Origin: Acidobacteriaceae bacterium | Lineage (GTDB): Bacteria; Acidobacteriota; Terriglobia; Terriglobales; Acidobacteriaceae | Assembly: GCA_025350325.1 (NCBI GenBank) | Contig: JANXYB010000132.1 | Location: forward strand, 28,525 to 92,524 | Direction: 5' to 3' | Length of the DNA stretch: 64,000 bases | Part shown: positions 53,524 through 63,845 of the stretch, piece after piece | Numbering within the stretch: position 1 is the first letter of the stretch | How the letters are laid out: each line of letters begins with the position of its first letter | Made by a program: the position numbers and the translations under genes | The notes under the pieces: model-generated | What the model saw: the letters and a program-made list of their open reading frames with translations, nothing else | Told to the model about the DNA's origin: nothing | The model's database searches: none

Positions 53524-54480
53524 ATGGGCTTAGGGAGTAAAACGGCAGCAGCGATGCTTGCTTTGGCGATTGGCGCTCAAGCCGTGGCCATCCAGGCGGC
53601 TTCTGCGCAGGCTCCTGCGGTCGCACCGCCGGAGCGGACGAGCAACGACACCGCCCAAACGCCCACCGTCCAGACCCCGGATTTGCAAGCGCCTGCACTC
53701 CAGACACGTGATGCCGTTTCGAGCGCAGCGACGCAGCCAGACGTTGCTGAGGCGACGCCGGCTGCAAAAAACACTTACATGGTTCCCGCAGGAACTAAGG
53801 TGCTGCTGCAGTTGCGCAGTGCAGTCAACACCAAAAGCGCGAAACCTGGCGACGGCGTCTACCTCGCTTCAACCTTTCCTGTAGTGGTCGGAAATCGCGT
53901 GATGATTCCGGCAGGTGTGTACGTGCAGGGCGTGGTCGATAGGGTTGCCCGTGCAGGGCGCGTCAAGGGCAGGGCGCAGCTCGATATGCACTTCACCTCA
54001 ATGATTTTTCCCAATGGCACGGTCGTTGAAATTCCTGGCATGATCAACAGCCTGCCGGGCGCAAGCAAGCAGACTGTGAAGGGGAATGGCGAAGGCACAA
54101 TCGAACAGGCCAGCGACAAGGGACGAAACGTGGGCAAAGCCGCTGAGATTGCTATTCCAACGGGCGGAACCATCGGCTCTATAGGTGGTCTGGCCTCGGG
54201 TCATCCGATGGCCGGGGGGGTCGAGGGAATTGGCGCTGGCCTCGTCGCTGTTGGGCTGGTTTCACTCTTTACTCGAGGCGCCGACGTGAATATCGAGAGC
54301 GGCGCACAAGTTGAGATGGTGCTGCAGAGGCCTCTCACACTGGAAGATGAAAATCTGAATGGCGCCACGGTAGCCGGGGGAGCGCCGGCATTGGTTCCGG
54401 CGGCGAATCAGCCCCGACCGCTTGAGAAGCCGAATCGGCCGCGCGTGTTTTGCCCACCCGGAGGGCTTGGTTGCCAGTAA
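53524..54480 (+). CDS. Exported hypothetical protein, VirB10/TrbI-like core
   Basis: 318 residues with a signal peptide (KTAAAMLALAIGAQAVAIQA, cut near ASAQA). Residues 25-85 are Pro/Thr/Gln-rich linker. The folded part (about 86-180) reads VPAGTKVLLQLRSAVNTKSA, VVVGNRVMIPAGVYVQGVVD and SMIFPNGTVVEIPG, the strand-rich pattern seen in the C-terminal domain of VirB10/TrbI. A Gly-rich segment (about 215-250) follows. No type IV secretion genes are nearby, so it is more likely a stand-alone periplasmic or outer-membrane protein. AGGA is present before the ATG. Confidence 0.7.
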   Translation: MGLGSKTAAAMLALAIGAQAVAIQAASAQAPAVAPPERTSNDTAQTPTVQTPDLQAPALQTRDAVSSAATQPDVAEATPAAKNTYMVPAGTKVLLQLRSAVNTKSAKPGDGVYLASTFPVVVGNRVMIPAGVYVQGVVDRVARAGRVKGRAQLDMHFTSMIFPNGTVVEIPGMINSLPGASKQTVKGNGEGTIEQASDKGRNVGKAAEIAIPTGGTIGSIGGLASGHPMAGGVEGIGAGLVAVGLVSLFTRGADVNIESGAQVEMVLQRPLTLEDENLNGATVAGGAPALVPAANQPRPLEKPNRPRVFCPPGGLGCQ

Positions 54481-54510
54481 CATAAACGAAGCCGATAATC
54501 CGAGATTGAG

Positions 54511-55110
54511 ATGTCATTGCGACCTGAAGACCTGCTAGTACCTGAACTACTCACCCCGCCAGTAAGCCGAATACCGGTGCCCGTCGTTTTGCCCGCCAAG
54601 AGGACAGGCCTCGGCTTGTGGGTGCGGGATCTTGTGTTTTCGGCGGCAGCTTCGGTCTTAATCATTACGTTTCTCTACCAGCCGGTGCGCGTTGAAGGCA
54701 CCAGCATGCTGCCTCGGCTAGAGGATCACGATCGCCTCTTCATCAATAAGTTTGTCTACCACATCAGTTCAATTGGGCGTGGGGACGTAGTGGTATTTCA
54801 CTATCCGCGCGATCCGCAGAAGAGCTACATCAAGCGGGTGATTGCGTTGCCTGGCGACAAATTGCGCATCGACCAGGGGCAGGTCTGGCTCAACGATAAG
54901 CAACTGCCTGAGAGCTATGTTCCCGAGGTTTATCGGGATTTTCGCTCCATGTTGGAAATCGTTGTTCCCGAGGATCGCTACTTTATGATGGGAGACCATC
55001 GCTCCATCTCCTCTGACAGCCGCGACTTTGGTCCGGTTGAGCGCGATCTTATCTATGGCAAGGCCGCGTTTGTCTACTGGCCTGCCAAGGATCTGGGAGA
55101 GGTTAGATAG
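54511..55110 (+). CDS. lepB: Signal peptidase I
   Basis: 199 residues, S26 family. One N-terminal membrane segment (about 39-58, RDLVFSAAASVLIITFLYQP) precedes the catalytic Ser65 (VEGTSMLP); the general base is Lys108 (KSYIKRVIALPGD). The conserved GDHRSISSDSRDFGPV box is present near the C-terminus. It removes signal peptides of exported proteins at the membrane surface. It follows the exported hypothetical protein by 30 bp and precedes carA by 74 bp. Confidence 0.95.
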   Translation: MSLRPEDLLVPELLTPPVSRIPVPVVLPAKRTGLGLWVRDLVFSAAASVLIITFLYQPVRVEGTSMLPRLEDHDRLFINKFVYHISSIGRGDVVVFHYPRDPQKSYIKRVIALPGDKLRIDQGQVWLNDKQLPESYVPEVYRDFRSMLEIVVPEDRYFMMGDHRSISSDSRDFGPVERDLIYGKAAFVYWPAKDLGEVR

Positions 55111-55184
55111 GCGCTCGGTTTTTAACGTAAATACCGACCAACGAAACCTGCTAGAATCGGTTAAATCCACTCTTCGGAGAGGCA

Positions 55185-56351
55185 ATGCAGGCGATTCTAG
55201 CGCTCGAAGACGGGCGCATTTTCCGTGGCCACGGCTATGGGCACCCAAGCGAATGCTCGGGCGAGGTTGTTTTTAATACTTCTCTCACCGGTTATCAGGA
55301 AATCGCAACCGATCCTTCCTATTCCGGTCAAATCGTCGTTCTCACAAATCCCCAAATCGGCAACTACGGCACCAACCACGCAGACAATGAATCGGCGCGG
55401 CCTTATATCGAGGGTCTGATCGTTCGCGAGTTTTCCGTGGTCAGTTCGAACTGGCGCTCCGAGCAGGTGACCGACGAGTACATGGAGCGCTACGCCGTGC
55501 CGGTTCTTGCGGAGATCGACACCCGCGCGCTTGTGCGGCATTTGCGCACCCATGGCGTGATGCGCGGTGTGATTTCAACGATTGAGACTGACACTGAAAA
55601 GCTCGTCCAGAAGGCGCGGAATATTCGCAAGATGGATGGTACGGACCTGGCGCGTGTGGTCTCAACCAAATCGTCGTATACGTTCGACTCCGACGACAGC
55701 CGGAATCAATCTGGGGACTCACTACTTCCTGACCCACTCATGCAGGACGCAAAAGGGCCCGGCGACACAAAAGAGCGCAGGCTCCATCATGTGGTGGCTT
55801 ATGACTTCGGTATCAAGCACAACATTTTGCGCATGCTGACGCGCGAAGGCTGCCGTGTAACGGTGGTGCCCGCGGAGACGACTGCGGACGATGTGATGGC
55901 ATTGAAGCCGGATGGAGTTTTTTTATCCAATGGGCCGGGCGATCCTGAGCCTGTCGATTATGCGGTGCGCGCGATTCTCAGGATGATGGGGCGGGTGCCG
56001 GTGTTTGGGATTTGTCTTGGACATCAGCTCTGCGGGCTCGCGCTCGGAGGCCGCACATACAAACTCAAGTTTGGGCATCATGGCGGCAATCATCCGGTGC
56101 GCAACAACACCACCGGCAAGATTGAAATCACTGCGCACAATCACAACTTCGCAGTCGATCCCGATTCGATCAACGCCAATGAGGTCGAGTTGACGCATGT
56201 GGATTTGAATGATCAGACGCTGGAAGGACTGCGGCACAAGACGCTCCCGCTGTTCAGCGTGCAGTACCATCCCGAAGCGGCGCCCGGTCCACACGATTCG
56301 CATTACCTCTTCCGCGATTTCCGCAAGATGATGGAGGAGTGGAAGGGATGA
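55185..56351 (+). CDS. carA: Carbamoyl-phosphate synthase small subunit
   Basis: 388 residues. The glutamine amidotransferase subunit hydrolyses Gln and channels ammonia to CarB for arginine and pyrimidine synthesis. The N-terminal domain is typical (FNTSLTGYQEIATDPSYSGQ). The GATase-1 domain has the nucleophile Cys near 277 (FGICLGHQLCG) and the HPE motif in QYHPEA. GGAGAGG precedes the ATG. It overlaps the next small gene by 4 nt. Confidence 0.97.
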   Translation: MQAILALEDGRIFRGHGYGHPSECSGEVVFNTSLTGYQEIATDPSYSGQIVVLTNPQIGNYGTNHADNESARPYIEGLIVREFSVVSSNWRSEQVTDEYMERYAVPVLAEIDTRALVRHLRTHGVMRGVISTIETDTEKLVQKARNIRKMDGTDLARVVSTKSSYTFDSDDSRNQSGDSLLPDPLMQDAKGPGDTKERRLHHVVAYDFGIKHNILRMLTREGCRVTVVPAETTADDVMALKPDGVFLSNGPGDPEPVDYAVRAILRMMGRVPVFGICLGHQLCGLALGGRTYKLKFGHHGGNHPVRNNTTGKIEITAHNHNFAVDPDSINANEVELTHVDLNDQTLEGLRHKTLPLFSVQYHPEAAPGPHDSHYLFRDFRKMMEEWKG

Positions 56352-56986
56352 AGATATGGCTCCCAATCCTGATTGTGTTTGCAGGATTGGGGAGTTCTAT
56401 TTCCTTCTCTCAGGTCGCTCCGCAGAATGACCCGTTTAGTCGATATTTGGCGGGCCTCAAAGCAAATCGCCCGGAGGCCGCATTGGTGCGCGTCGCTCAA
56501 GAATGCGGAGTTGATTTGAAATCGATCAAGCCTGGTTATGCGCAACGCCCCAACACGCAGTGGATTCCCGTGAAAGACCTGTCAGCGGCGTTGAACGATC
56601 AAGAAACAGATTTCTATGCAACATTGGCTGTTTGGTCCGGGGTCAATAGCGGTCTGGTGGAGCAATGGAGCATGGAGTTGGATACGGGCAGCTATGTGCG
56701 AAGTTTTTTCTGTTTCAGAGATCAGAAGATTAGGTTCGCAGAAACAATTGATTGGTCAATCCCGGTCGAAGTGAAGAGCGAGACGAATCAAGCCTGGGGT
56801 TTCGAACAACGTTGGAAGATCGGGCTGGACGGAAAGTATGAGAGTGTCCTTCGCCGCTTCGTCAATTTGAGCGAAGAGCCGATGGTAGCTCCCAAGTTGG
56901 ATGCCGAGACGATTAAGCAACTCGACTGGAGCCCCATGGTACGAACCTGGGAGGATATGAAATTGCCTGCTGCACTATTGCCGTGA
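56348..56986 (+). CDS. Exported hypothetical protein between carA and carB
   Basis: 212 residues, start ATG in a 4-nt overlap with the carA stop. A signal peptide is clear (MKIWLPILIVFAGLGSSISF, then SQVAP). The mature part is mixed alpha/beta, Trp-rich, with no recognised motif; it ends WSPMVRTWEDMKLPAALLP. Its place between the two carbamoyl-phosphate synthase subunits is unusual for an exported protein and is probably an insertion of an unrelated gene into the operon. Confidence 0.8.
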   Translation: MKIWLPILIVFAGLGSSISFSQVAPQNDPFSRYLAGLKANRPEAALVRVAQECGVDLKSIKPGYAQRPNTQWIPVKDLSAALNDQETDFYATLAVWSGVNSGLVEQWSMELDTGSYVRSFFCFRDQKIRFAETIDWSIPVEVKSETNQAWGFEQRWKIGLDGKYESVLRRFVNLSEEPMVAPKLDAETIKQLDWSPMVRTWEDMKLPAALLP

Positions 56987-57145
56987 AGGCGCGCTACTTG
57001 AGCGGCGGCACTTGTTACCGCCAAAATCGTTGGGCTTTGACTTACGCCTGCCCAGATCCTTCAAATGCAACCTGAAACTACTGATTCTCTTTCACGGAAC
57101 TGACAAACCTATCTAGTAGTCACCAACGTAAAGGTCCAATAACAA

Positions 57146-60100
57146 ATGCCACGTAGAAATGACATAAAGAAGATTCTGGTAATTGGCTCGGGGCCGATTG
57201 TGATTGGGCAATCGGCGGAGTTTGACTACTCCGGCACGCAGGCTTGCAAAGCCCTCAAGCAAGAGGGCTATGAGGTCGTGCTGGTGAATTCGAACCCGGC
57301 CACCATCATGACCGATCCCGACCTCGCCGATCGCACCTACGTCGAGCCGCTGACGCGCGAATATGTTGAAGAGATCATCCGCATAGAATCCGAGATGCTG
57401 ACAGCGAACAAAGGTTCAGGCAAATTTGCTTTGCTGCCAACCGTCGGCGGTCAGACTGCGTTGAACCTAGCCGTCGATCTAGCCGATGCCGGCATTCTCG
57501 ATCGTTACAACGTTGAACTGATCGGCGCCAAACTCGAAGCCATCAAGAAGGCCGAAGACCGTCTGCTATTCAAAGACGCAATGCTGCGCATCGGCCTGGA
57601 TGTTTCAAAATCCGCGCTGGTCAATAACCTTCGCGACGGACTCGACTTCGCGAGCAAACTGGGTTTTCCGGTTCTCATTCGGCCCAGCTTTACGCTTGGT
57701 GGATCGGGCGGCGGCATCGCTTACAACCGCGAAGAACTGATGGAGATTCTGGCGCGCGGCCTTGACCTGTCGCCCGTTCATGAGTGCCTTATTGAAGAGA
57801 GCGTGCTCGGCTGGAAGGAATACGAGCTCGAGGTGATGCGCGACCTTGCAGACAACGTCATCATCATCTGTTCAATTGAAAACTTCGACCCGATGGGCGT
57901 CCACACCGGAGACTCAATCACAGTCGCACCCGCGCAGACGCTCACGGATCGTGAGTATCAGAAGATGCGGGATGCAGCGATTGCGGTGATGCGCGAGATT
58001 GGTGTCGAGACTGGTGGATCGAATGTGCAATTTGCCGTGAACCCTGCGAACGGCCGCATGACCGTGATCGAAATGAACCCGCGCGTTTCGCGTTCGTCAG
58101 CGCTGGCCTCGAAGGCCACCGGGTTCCCCATCGCCAAGATTGCCGCGAAACTAGCTGTCGGTTACACGCTCGACGAAATTCCCAATGACATCACGCGCAA
58201 AACGCCTGCATGTTTCGAGCCGACCATCGACTACGTAGTAGTCAAAATTCCCAAGTGGCAGTTTGAAAAGTTTCCCGGCGCCGATGATACTCTCGGGCCC
58301 CAGATGAAGTCGGTCGGCGAAGTGATGGCCATGGGCCGCACCTTTAAAGAAGCGCTCATGAAAGCATGGCGCGCTCTTGAGACCGGCAAGAAAACCGGCG
58401 CGGAAATACTGGAGCCGCGCCGTCTCACGCAAATGCTTGTCACTCCGCGGCCCGAGCGGCTTGGCTACATTCGATTCGCATTTGAACGCGGCATGAGCGT
58501 GCGCGAAGTTGCGCGACTCACGGGAATGGACCCGTGGTTCCTGCACCAGATTAGAGAAGTGACATTGGCGCAAGCGGAGATCTCTAAGACCACGCCGGAG
58601 GATATAAGCACGGAGGACATGCGGCGCTTGAAGCGCTTTGGTCTGAGCGACGAACGCATCGCCACCGAATGGAATCTAGAAGGCCACGCGGGTATCAAGC
58701 AGGTGAGGGAACTGCGTGAGGGAAAGGGAATTTGCCCCGTCTTTAAACTTGTAGACACATGCGCCGCAGAATTTGAATCGACGACGCCGTATCTCTATTC
58801 GACCTACGATGAGGAGGACGAGGCTCCTCCAACGTCGACACCAAAGATCATCATTCTCGGCTCGGGGCCGAACCGCATCGGGCAGGGCATCGAGTTTGAT
58901 TACTGCTGTTGCCATGCTGCGTTTGCGCTCAAGGATGATGGCTACGAGACGATCATGGTCAACTGCAATCCTGAAACCGTCTCAACCGACTACGATACCA
59001 GCGACCGTCTGTACTTTGAGCCACTCACGCTTGAAGATGTGCTCGCTGTCTACAATCACGAAGCTTCGTCGGGCGCCAAAATCGGGATGATTGTGCAGTT
59101 CGGTGGTCAGACGCCGCTAAACTTGGCGCAGCGTTTGCGCGAAGCGGGTGTGCCCATCATTGGCACTTCGCCCGAGTCGATTGATCTCGCCGAGGATCGA
59201 AAGAGATTTGGCAAACTGCTTGAGGACCTCGATATTCCGCAGCCTGCGGGTGGGACCGCGACCAGTGTCGAAGAGGCTCTGGCCGTGGGCGAGCGCATTG
59301 GCTATCCAGTGTTGGTGCGGCCAAGCTACGTACTCGGCGGGCGCGCGATGGTTATCGCATACGACGCACACGCCGTCGCGCAATATATGAAGCAGGCAGT
59401 CGAGTATTCGCAGGAGCGGCCAGTGCTGGTCGATCACTTTCTTGAGGATGCAGTTGAAGTGGACGTCGACGCGCTTTGCGATTCAGAAGACGTGATCATC
59501 GCCGGAATCATGCAGCACATTGAAGAGGCCGGCATTCACTCAGGCGATTCCTCATGCGTGTTGCCTGCGGTGAGCATTCGCGAAGAGACACTGGAAACGA
59601 TTCGGACTCATACACGCAAACTGGCTCTCGCACTCAGGGTGGTAGGGCTGGTCAATCTACAGTTCGCCATTCAACGCGATGCGGCGGGTGAAGATCACGT
59701 TTTTGTCATCGAAGTAAATCCGCGCGCCTCGCGTACCGTGCCCTATGTGTCGAAGGCGACGGGTATTCCGCTGGCCAAAGTCGGCGCGCGCCTGATGACC
59801 GGCCGCAAGTTGCGCGAGCTGCTACCGACGCAGCTTGCATCGCAGAAGGACCTCGAGACCGGCACGCATTTCTACGTCAAGTCGCCAGTTTTTCCCTGGT
59901 CGAAATTTGCGGGCGTCGATACGGTGCTCGGGCCAGAGATGAAGTCCACCGGCGAAGTGATGGGCGTTGCAGCGACGTTTGGTGAGGCGTTTGCCAAGGC
60001 GCAGCTTTCGGCTGGTCAGATCTTGCCATCGGCTGGCACTATCTTCTTCAGCGTCAATGACCACGACAAGCCGGCGGCTATCGAACTGGCGCGCCGCTAT

Positions 60101-60439
60101 GTTGAACTTGGTTTCAGCATCGTGGCGACTGAGGGAACCGCAAATGTACTCGAACATGCCGGGCTGATTGTAGAACGCGTCTTCAAAGTAAAGGAAGGTC
60201 GCCCAAACGTCGTCGACCTGATCAAGGGCGACCGCATTCAACTCATCATCAACACGCCGCGCGGGCAGGATACATTTTTTGACGAGAAGGCTATTCGTCG
60301 TGCAGCCGTGCTGGCGCGGGTACCTACGATCACTACGGTGGCCGCAGCGCAGGCCGCTGTTGAAGGGATCGCAGCGATGCAGCAGAAGAACATTACGGTT
60401 TACGCTTTGCAAAGTCTGCACGCGGCAACGATCAGCTAG
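57146..60439 (+). CDS. carB: Carbamoyl-phosphate synthase large subunit
   Basis: 1097 residues, full length. Two homologous ATP-grasp halves: the first starts [20 protein letters not shown] and the second [20 protein letters not shown] near residue 570. Motifs for both ATP sites are present ([16 protein letters not shown] and [16 protein letters not shown]). The C-terminal MGS-like allosteric domain (about 950-1080, with [15 protein letters not shown]) should bind regulators such as UMP or ornithine. AAAGGT lies before the ATG. It makes carbamoyl phosphate with CarA. Confidence 0.98.
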   Translation: MPRRNDIKKILVIGSGPIVIGQSAEFDYSGTQACKALKQEGYEVVLVNSNPATIMTDPDLADRTYVEPLTREYVEEIIRIESEMLTANKGSGKFALLPTVGGQTALNLAVDLADAGILDRYNVELIGAKLEAIKKAEDRLLFKDAMLRIGLDVSKSALVNNLRDGLDFASKLGFPVLIRPSFTLGGSGGGIAYNREELMEILARGLDLSPVHECLIEESVLGWKEYELEVMRDLADNVIIICSIENFDPMGVHTGDSITVAPAQTLTDREYQKMRDAAIAVMREIGVETGGSNVQFAVNPANGRMTVIEMNPRVSRSSALASKATGFPIAKIAAKLAVGYTLDEIPNDITRKTPACFEPTIDYVVVKIPKWQFEKFPGADDTLGPQMKSVGEVMAMGRTFKEALMKAWRALETGKKTGAEILEPRRLTQMLVTPRPERLGYIRFAFERGMSVREVARLTGMDPWFLHQIREVTLAQAEISKTTPEDISTEDMRRLKRFGLSDERIATEWNLEGHAGIKQVRELREGKGICPVFKLVDTCAAEFESTTPYLYSTYDEEDEAPPTSTPKIIILGSGPNRIGQGIEFDYCCCHAAFALKDDGYETIMVNCNPETVSTDYDTSDRLYFEPLTLEDVLAVYNHEASSGAKIGMIVQFGGQTPLNLAQRLREAGVPIIGTSPESIDLAEDRKRFGKLLEDLDIPQPAGGTATSVEEALAVGERIGYPVLVRPSYVLGGRAMVIAYDAHAVAQYMKQAVEYSQERPVLVDHFLEDAVEVDVDALCDSEDVIIAGIMQHIEEAGIHSGDSSCVLPAVSIREETLETIRTHTRKLALALRVVGLVNLQFAIQRDAAGEDHVFVIEVNPRASRTVPYVSKATGIPLAKVGARLMTGRKLRELLPTQLASQKDLETGTHFYVKSPVFPWSKFAGVDTVLGPEMKSTGEVMGVAATFGEAFAKAQLSAGQILPSAGTIFFSVNDHDKPAAIELARRYVELGFSIVATEGTANVLEHAGLIVERVFKVKEGRPNVVDLIKGDRIQLIINTPRGQDTFFDEKAIRRAAVLARVPTITTVAAAQAAVEGIAAMQQKNITVYALQSLHAATIS

Positions 60440-60524
60440 TTGTGAGGCTTGATGTTGCGCATGATTCGCGTCGCTGCTTAAACCAGTTTTGGAAAGGGAA
60501 CTGAGGCTGGGTTGTGCGGCACTC

Positions 60525-60537
60525 TACAATAGAGTCA
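60525..60537 (+). promoter_or_regulatory. -10-like box directly before the aldolase ATG
   Basis: TACAAT (60525-60530) ends 6 nt before the ATG at 60537, and no Shine-Dalgarno is present between them. A start site at or next to the ATG would make a leaderless mRNA. No good -35 is seen, so this is tentative. Confidence 0.35.
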
Positions 60538-61607
60538 TGCTGATCGAGGGTGTTTTTGCCGCAATTACAACGCCTTTTTATCCGAACGAGCGAGTCTATT
60601 TCCGCAAACTTGAGGCGAACATCGCCCGCTATTCCCGCAGCTTGCTTTCGGGAATCCTGGTGCTGGGATCGACCGGCGAGGCGGCTGCGCTCACCGATTC
60701 TGAATCGGAAGATGTTTTGCGCACGGCGGCTGAGGCTGCAGCGCCCGACAAAGTACTGATCGCGGGCGTCGGCCGGGAGAGCCTCAAGTCCACCCTTGAG
60801 CTGGCTGAACTAGCGACGCAATTCAAATATGACGCTGTTCTTGTCCGTACCCCCGCCTATTATGCAGGCCAGATGTCGACCGCTGCAGTGGTAAATTACT
60901 TTGAAAGCGTGGCCGATCGATCGCCATTGCCGGTGCTTCTCTACAACATTCCGAGATGTGTTCCGTATCAGATTCCAATTGAGGTCATCGCAACGCTGGC
61001 CCAGCATGCAAACATTCTCGGCATCAAAGACTCGAGCGGCAGCATGAAGCGCATCAAGGCCACTTTGGAAGCGACCCGCAATGCGACGCGTCGCAGCGTC
61101 ACCGTTACTGCAATCTTCGACGCTGTAACTGAGCGGATGCAAAAGCAGGCAATCGGAAGTGCGGCTGGATCGGCCACATTTGTCTCCGCCGGCGATCTCG
61201 CAGGAGGTGCCGGCCTGGCGGTAGCACCGCCTGTCGTGCCGCTCAAGACACGAACGAAAGATGTTGGCTTCCAGGTCCTCACTGGGTCGGCCTCAATCCT
61301 TCTTCAATCGATCGAAGCGGGTGCTTCGGGCGCGATCCTCGGATTCGCGGCATGTGCACCGCAAGCATGCCAGGAAGTTTACTTCGCGTGGAAGGATCGC
61401 GATCTGAAGTTGGCCGAAGAAAAACAGCAAAGGATCGCCGCCCCCAGCCAGCGGATCGTTGGGGACCTTGGTATCAGCGGAGTGAAATACGCTTGCGATT
61501 TTAACGGCTACTATGGCGGCTACCCGCGCCAGCCTCTGCTGCCCATTGATGCCACGGTGAGGGCTGAGATTGAACAAACTCTGTCTGGAGCGGGAATTAG
61601 AAACTGA
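60537..61607 (+). CDS. DapA/NAL-family aldolase
   Basis: 356 residues from the ATG at 60537 (conserved start MLIEGVFAAITTPF). This TIM-barrel family uses pyruvate in Schiff-base chemistry (dihydrodipicolinate synthase, N-acetylneuraminate lyase, 4-hydroxy-2-oxoglutarate aldolase). Catalytic residues: Tyr in LLYNIPR and Schiff-base Lys in LGIKDSSGS. About 55 residues more than the usual 300 are inserted after the Lys strand (about 195-260), Ala/Gly-rich. The substrate cannot be fixed; the canonical DapA Thr-Thr motif is replaced by GSTGEAAALT. No dap neighbours. Confidence 0.85.
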   Translation: MLIEGVFAAITTPFYPNERVYFRKLEANIARYSRSLLSGILVLGSTGEAAALTDSESEDVLRTAAEAAAPDKVLIAGVGRESLKSTLELAELATQFKYDAVLVRTPAYYAGQMSTAAVVNYFESVADRSPLPVLLYNIPRCVPYQIPIEVIATLAQHANILGIKDSSGSMKRIKATLEATRNATRRSVTVTAIFDAVTERMQKQAIGSAAGSATFVSAGDLAGGAGLAVAPPVVPLKTRTKDVGFQVLTGSASILLQSIEAGASGAILGFAACAPQACQEVYFAWKDRDLKLAEEKQQRIAAPSQRIVGDLGISGVKYACDFNGYYGGYPRQPLLPIDATVRAEIEQTLSGAGIRN

Positions 61608-61813
61608 TCGCTGTTCAGCTAACGCGTCATCTCGCCGTCCGTACAAAATTGGTGGTGGATGAGGATGCGGCAATTGCAATAAAGCCTTTAAAGTTGTTTC
61701 TATGTTGTGTGTTCAGGATGGGAGGATGAAGTCGCGTTAAGGGCGCATCCGGTCCGCGGAAAGGACAGAAGTCCACCTCTGCTGTCTACAAATTGTGTTT
61801 CACGGACTCACTT

Positions 61814-61864
61814 TCACCCACGGTAAGGATTCGTGTTGGATTGTCACACTCGTGTCTTGACCGA
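61814..61864 (+). repeat. Left 51-bp inverted repeat
   Basis: Begins TCACCCACGGTAAGG and continues ATTCGTGTTGGATTGTCACA; 49 of 51 positions match the reverse complement of 63846-63896. It contains ACGGTAAG, similar to the inner end of Tn3-family terminal repeats. Confidence 0.85.
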
Positions 61865-61881
61865 AATAGACGGTCGATCAG

Positions 61882-62334
61882 TCATACTGCGACCCGGGCG
61901 GGCCGGGAGTCTGTCTCTCCGCGTGGCGGCATTCTGAATTCACGGATGCTTTCGAGTGGTTCCGGCACCCTTTCCCGGTTGAGCTCGTAGCGCCCGAAGC
62001 GGTTGAGATGCCCGGTCAGGTATGGGCTGGAGCAAGCGATTAGATCCAAGTCAACCGCATACCCCTCCGCGATCAGTCGTTCCAGGGCTTTGCTCATGGT
62101 CACGACGTTATGAAAGATCAAGAGATTGGCTACAAGATGGTTGTATTTAATGAACTTGCGCTGCTCGTCGCGAACGCCTTCGGCGGCCAGCGCGCCGCCG
62201 CCGAATGAGACCCACTGCAGAAACTGGTTGAACCTTTCGCTCTTGTTGGTCGCTGCCTGGATCAGACGGCGCAACTCGATGTCTGAGAGGTAGTCGAGCA
62301 GGAAGCCCGTACGTTTCAGGCGCCAGTAAGCGTC
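61882..62334 (-). pseudogene. C-terminal remnant of a Tn3-family transposase
   Basis: About 150 codons open on the minus strand, limited upstream by a stop at 62335-62337, with no start codon of its own. Motifs are those of the end of the Tn3 DDE transposase: NKSERFNQFLQWVSFGGG, FIKYNHLVANLLIFHNVVTM and SSPYLTGHLNRFGRYELN. A full tnpA is near 1000 codons, so about 85% is missing. The bases just upstream (62338-62595) show no continuation in any frame that I could recognise. Confidence 0.85.
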
Positions 62335-62595
62335 TCATCAACCTTTTCAGGTACAAGAGCGCGGACAACTTCAACCTTCGCGCTACCAACTCACCGCGGC
62401 ATACAACTCAATCCATTACCGATCGCTAGAATACAGGCTGGAAAATGGTCAGTTGCACCACGGGCAGTTAAGGTCTGCGATGGGACGAGCGTATTACCAT
62501 TCTTGGCTGCGCTTGGTCGCTTGTCCGGGCGAAGATTCGGCATAATGACGAGTCGTCCACCATTCAGGTCGAACACGAAAATTAGGCTGCCTGTC

Positions 62596-63480
62596 TTAAT
62601 TTGACCTTGATGCATCTTTAACGCATGAGGTGCCTTCGACGCGTCTCCACTCGTCAAGACGTTGGATGCCAGCCTGAGAATGCTTTGCTGCGCCCATTCC
62701 TGCGGGAAGCTGCAGCCCGGAAGTTATCGAACAACACATTGCGGAAAAAGCCTTCAATTCAAGGAAAAGAGTTGTGGGAGACGCAATCTGGACGAGAGCG
62801 ATCGAACCATATTCCTCGATGGTTTCGGTAGGTCGCTTAATGCCATTTGCATAGCGAATACGACCTGGGGTGACAAGGTCGTCGGACCAGCCAGAAAGGG
62901 TGCCTTCCCCAGTTTGAACGATGTGGAGGCAATTGTTCATCAATGTTGCGCGGTACCAGGTTCCTACGAATGCACTCCTGGCAATGCCGGTCTTGGCGTG
63001 CGGGCGAATAAGCGTCACATCATGGTCGAAGGTGCCGCGTCGCAAATGGCCTTTCCAGGTGCTGTGCTCGGGATCGAAGATGAGATTCAATTGAATCGCG
63101 GGAGTTGCTGCGATGGCGGCGTGCTCGATAATGATGTGCCTCCCAGTCCACTGGACGCCCGAGTCGTACTCGAACCAATTTCCATCGCCCAGGATTCGCT
63201 TCGGCCCCTCGCGCTGGTATACCTGAATCTCCGCATGATTGAAGAACTGGTTCACGCCTACAAGGCTGGAAGGCGCTCCTGCAACCGTGGTCATCAATTT
63301 GATATGCAAGCCCACGACACTATCGAACTGATCCGATTCCCAGGAACCCGAAATCAACTCCGGATTCTCCAGAGTAGAGCCGCGAACCATCGTATCGGCG
63401 CCGCAAGCCCATCTACAGCCAATGCCGACAATGGAAAGCAACATGACCAGGACTGGAACGATTCTCATTGAAACTCGCAT
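62596..63480 (-). CDS. Exported hypothetical protein
   Basis: 294 residues from the ATG at 63480, which has GAGG 5-8 nt upstream; another ATG follows at 63468. The N-terminus is a signal peptide (MRIVPVLVMLLSIVGIGCRW) with a possible lipoprotein-like Cys. The mature part contains two similar beta-rich stretches (SGSWESDQFDSVVGLHIKLM and FVGTWYRATLMNNCLHIVQT) that look like a duplicated lipocalin/META-type strand pattern. It is carried within the inverted-repeat segment. Another long frame runs on the opposite strand (62662-63471), but it lacks a ribosome site and signal sequence and is taken as a shadow. Confidence 0.65.
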   Translation of the reverse strand: MRVSMRIVPVLVMLLSIVGIGCRWACGADTMVRGSTLENPELISGSWESDQFDSVVGLHIKLMTTVAGAPSSLVGVNQFFNHAEIQVYQREGPKRILGDGNWFEYDSGVQWTGRHIIIEHAAIAATPAIQLNLIFDPEHSTWKGHLRRGTFDHDVTLIRPHAKTGIARSAFVGTWYRATLMNNCLHIVQTGEGTLSGWSDDLVTPGRIRYANGIKRPTETIEEYGSIALVQIASPTTLFLELKAFSAMCCSITSGLQLPAGMGAAKHSQAGIQRLDEWRRVEGTSCVKDASRSN

Positions 63481-63547
63481 TGGACCTCGAAAGATATTCT
63501 TCTCCCGCTGTAATGTTAGACACCGCACGCCCATTTCGTGGAGGGCT

Positions 63548-63835
63548 TCACATCATTTCCGCCACCAAGCCACGTGACAGATTGAAGGCTCGGGTCGAAT
63601 TCACGCGCTGCGAATCGCCCCGCAACGGCGCCATGCCAACGTCATGACCAGGGTGGTTCGCGGGGTCTGCGAGGTCATATTCGGCATAAGGCCGCACAAT
63701 CCATCGGAATCGCACTTTTCGAGTTCCGAGCCAGTCACCGCCTATGGGGAAGTTTGTGCCGCTGGCTGGCTTATCGTGATCCGGTTTCCTGATTTCTTTA
63801 GCGAGCTTTCTTTTCCGTAGACTCCTGGAATGCCA
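63548..63835 (-). other. Open frame of about 95 codons without start, possible gene remnant
   Basis: Minus-strand frame between stops. It has protein-like composition (IGGDWLGTRKVRFRWIVRPY, then EYDLADPANHPGHDVGMAP) but no ATG and is cut at its 5' side by the right inverted repeat. It could be the tail of a gene truncated by the element. Not recognised. Confidence 0.3.
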
Positions 63836-63845
63836 TCATCTACGC

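Noticed and set aside
53524..54480. Type IV secretion component VirB10
   Set aside because: Only the beta-rich core resembles it; no other virB/trb gene is nearby.
62391..62657. 88-codon minus frame between the transposase remnant and the exported protein
   Set aside because: It overlaps the end of the exported-protein gene by 62 bp and has no motif or clear ribosome site; too weak to list.
62662..63471. 269-codon + strand frame
   Set aside because: Lies wholly antisense to a gene with signal peptide and ribosome site; its composition looks like a shadow.
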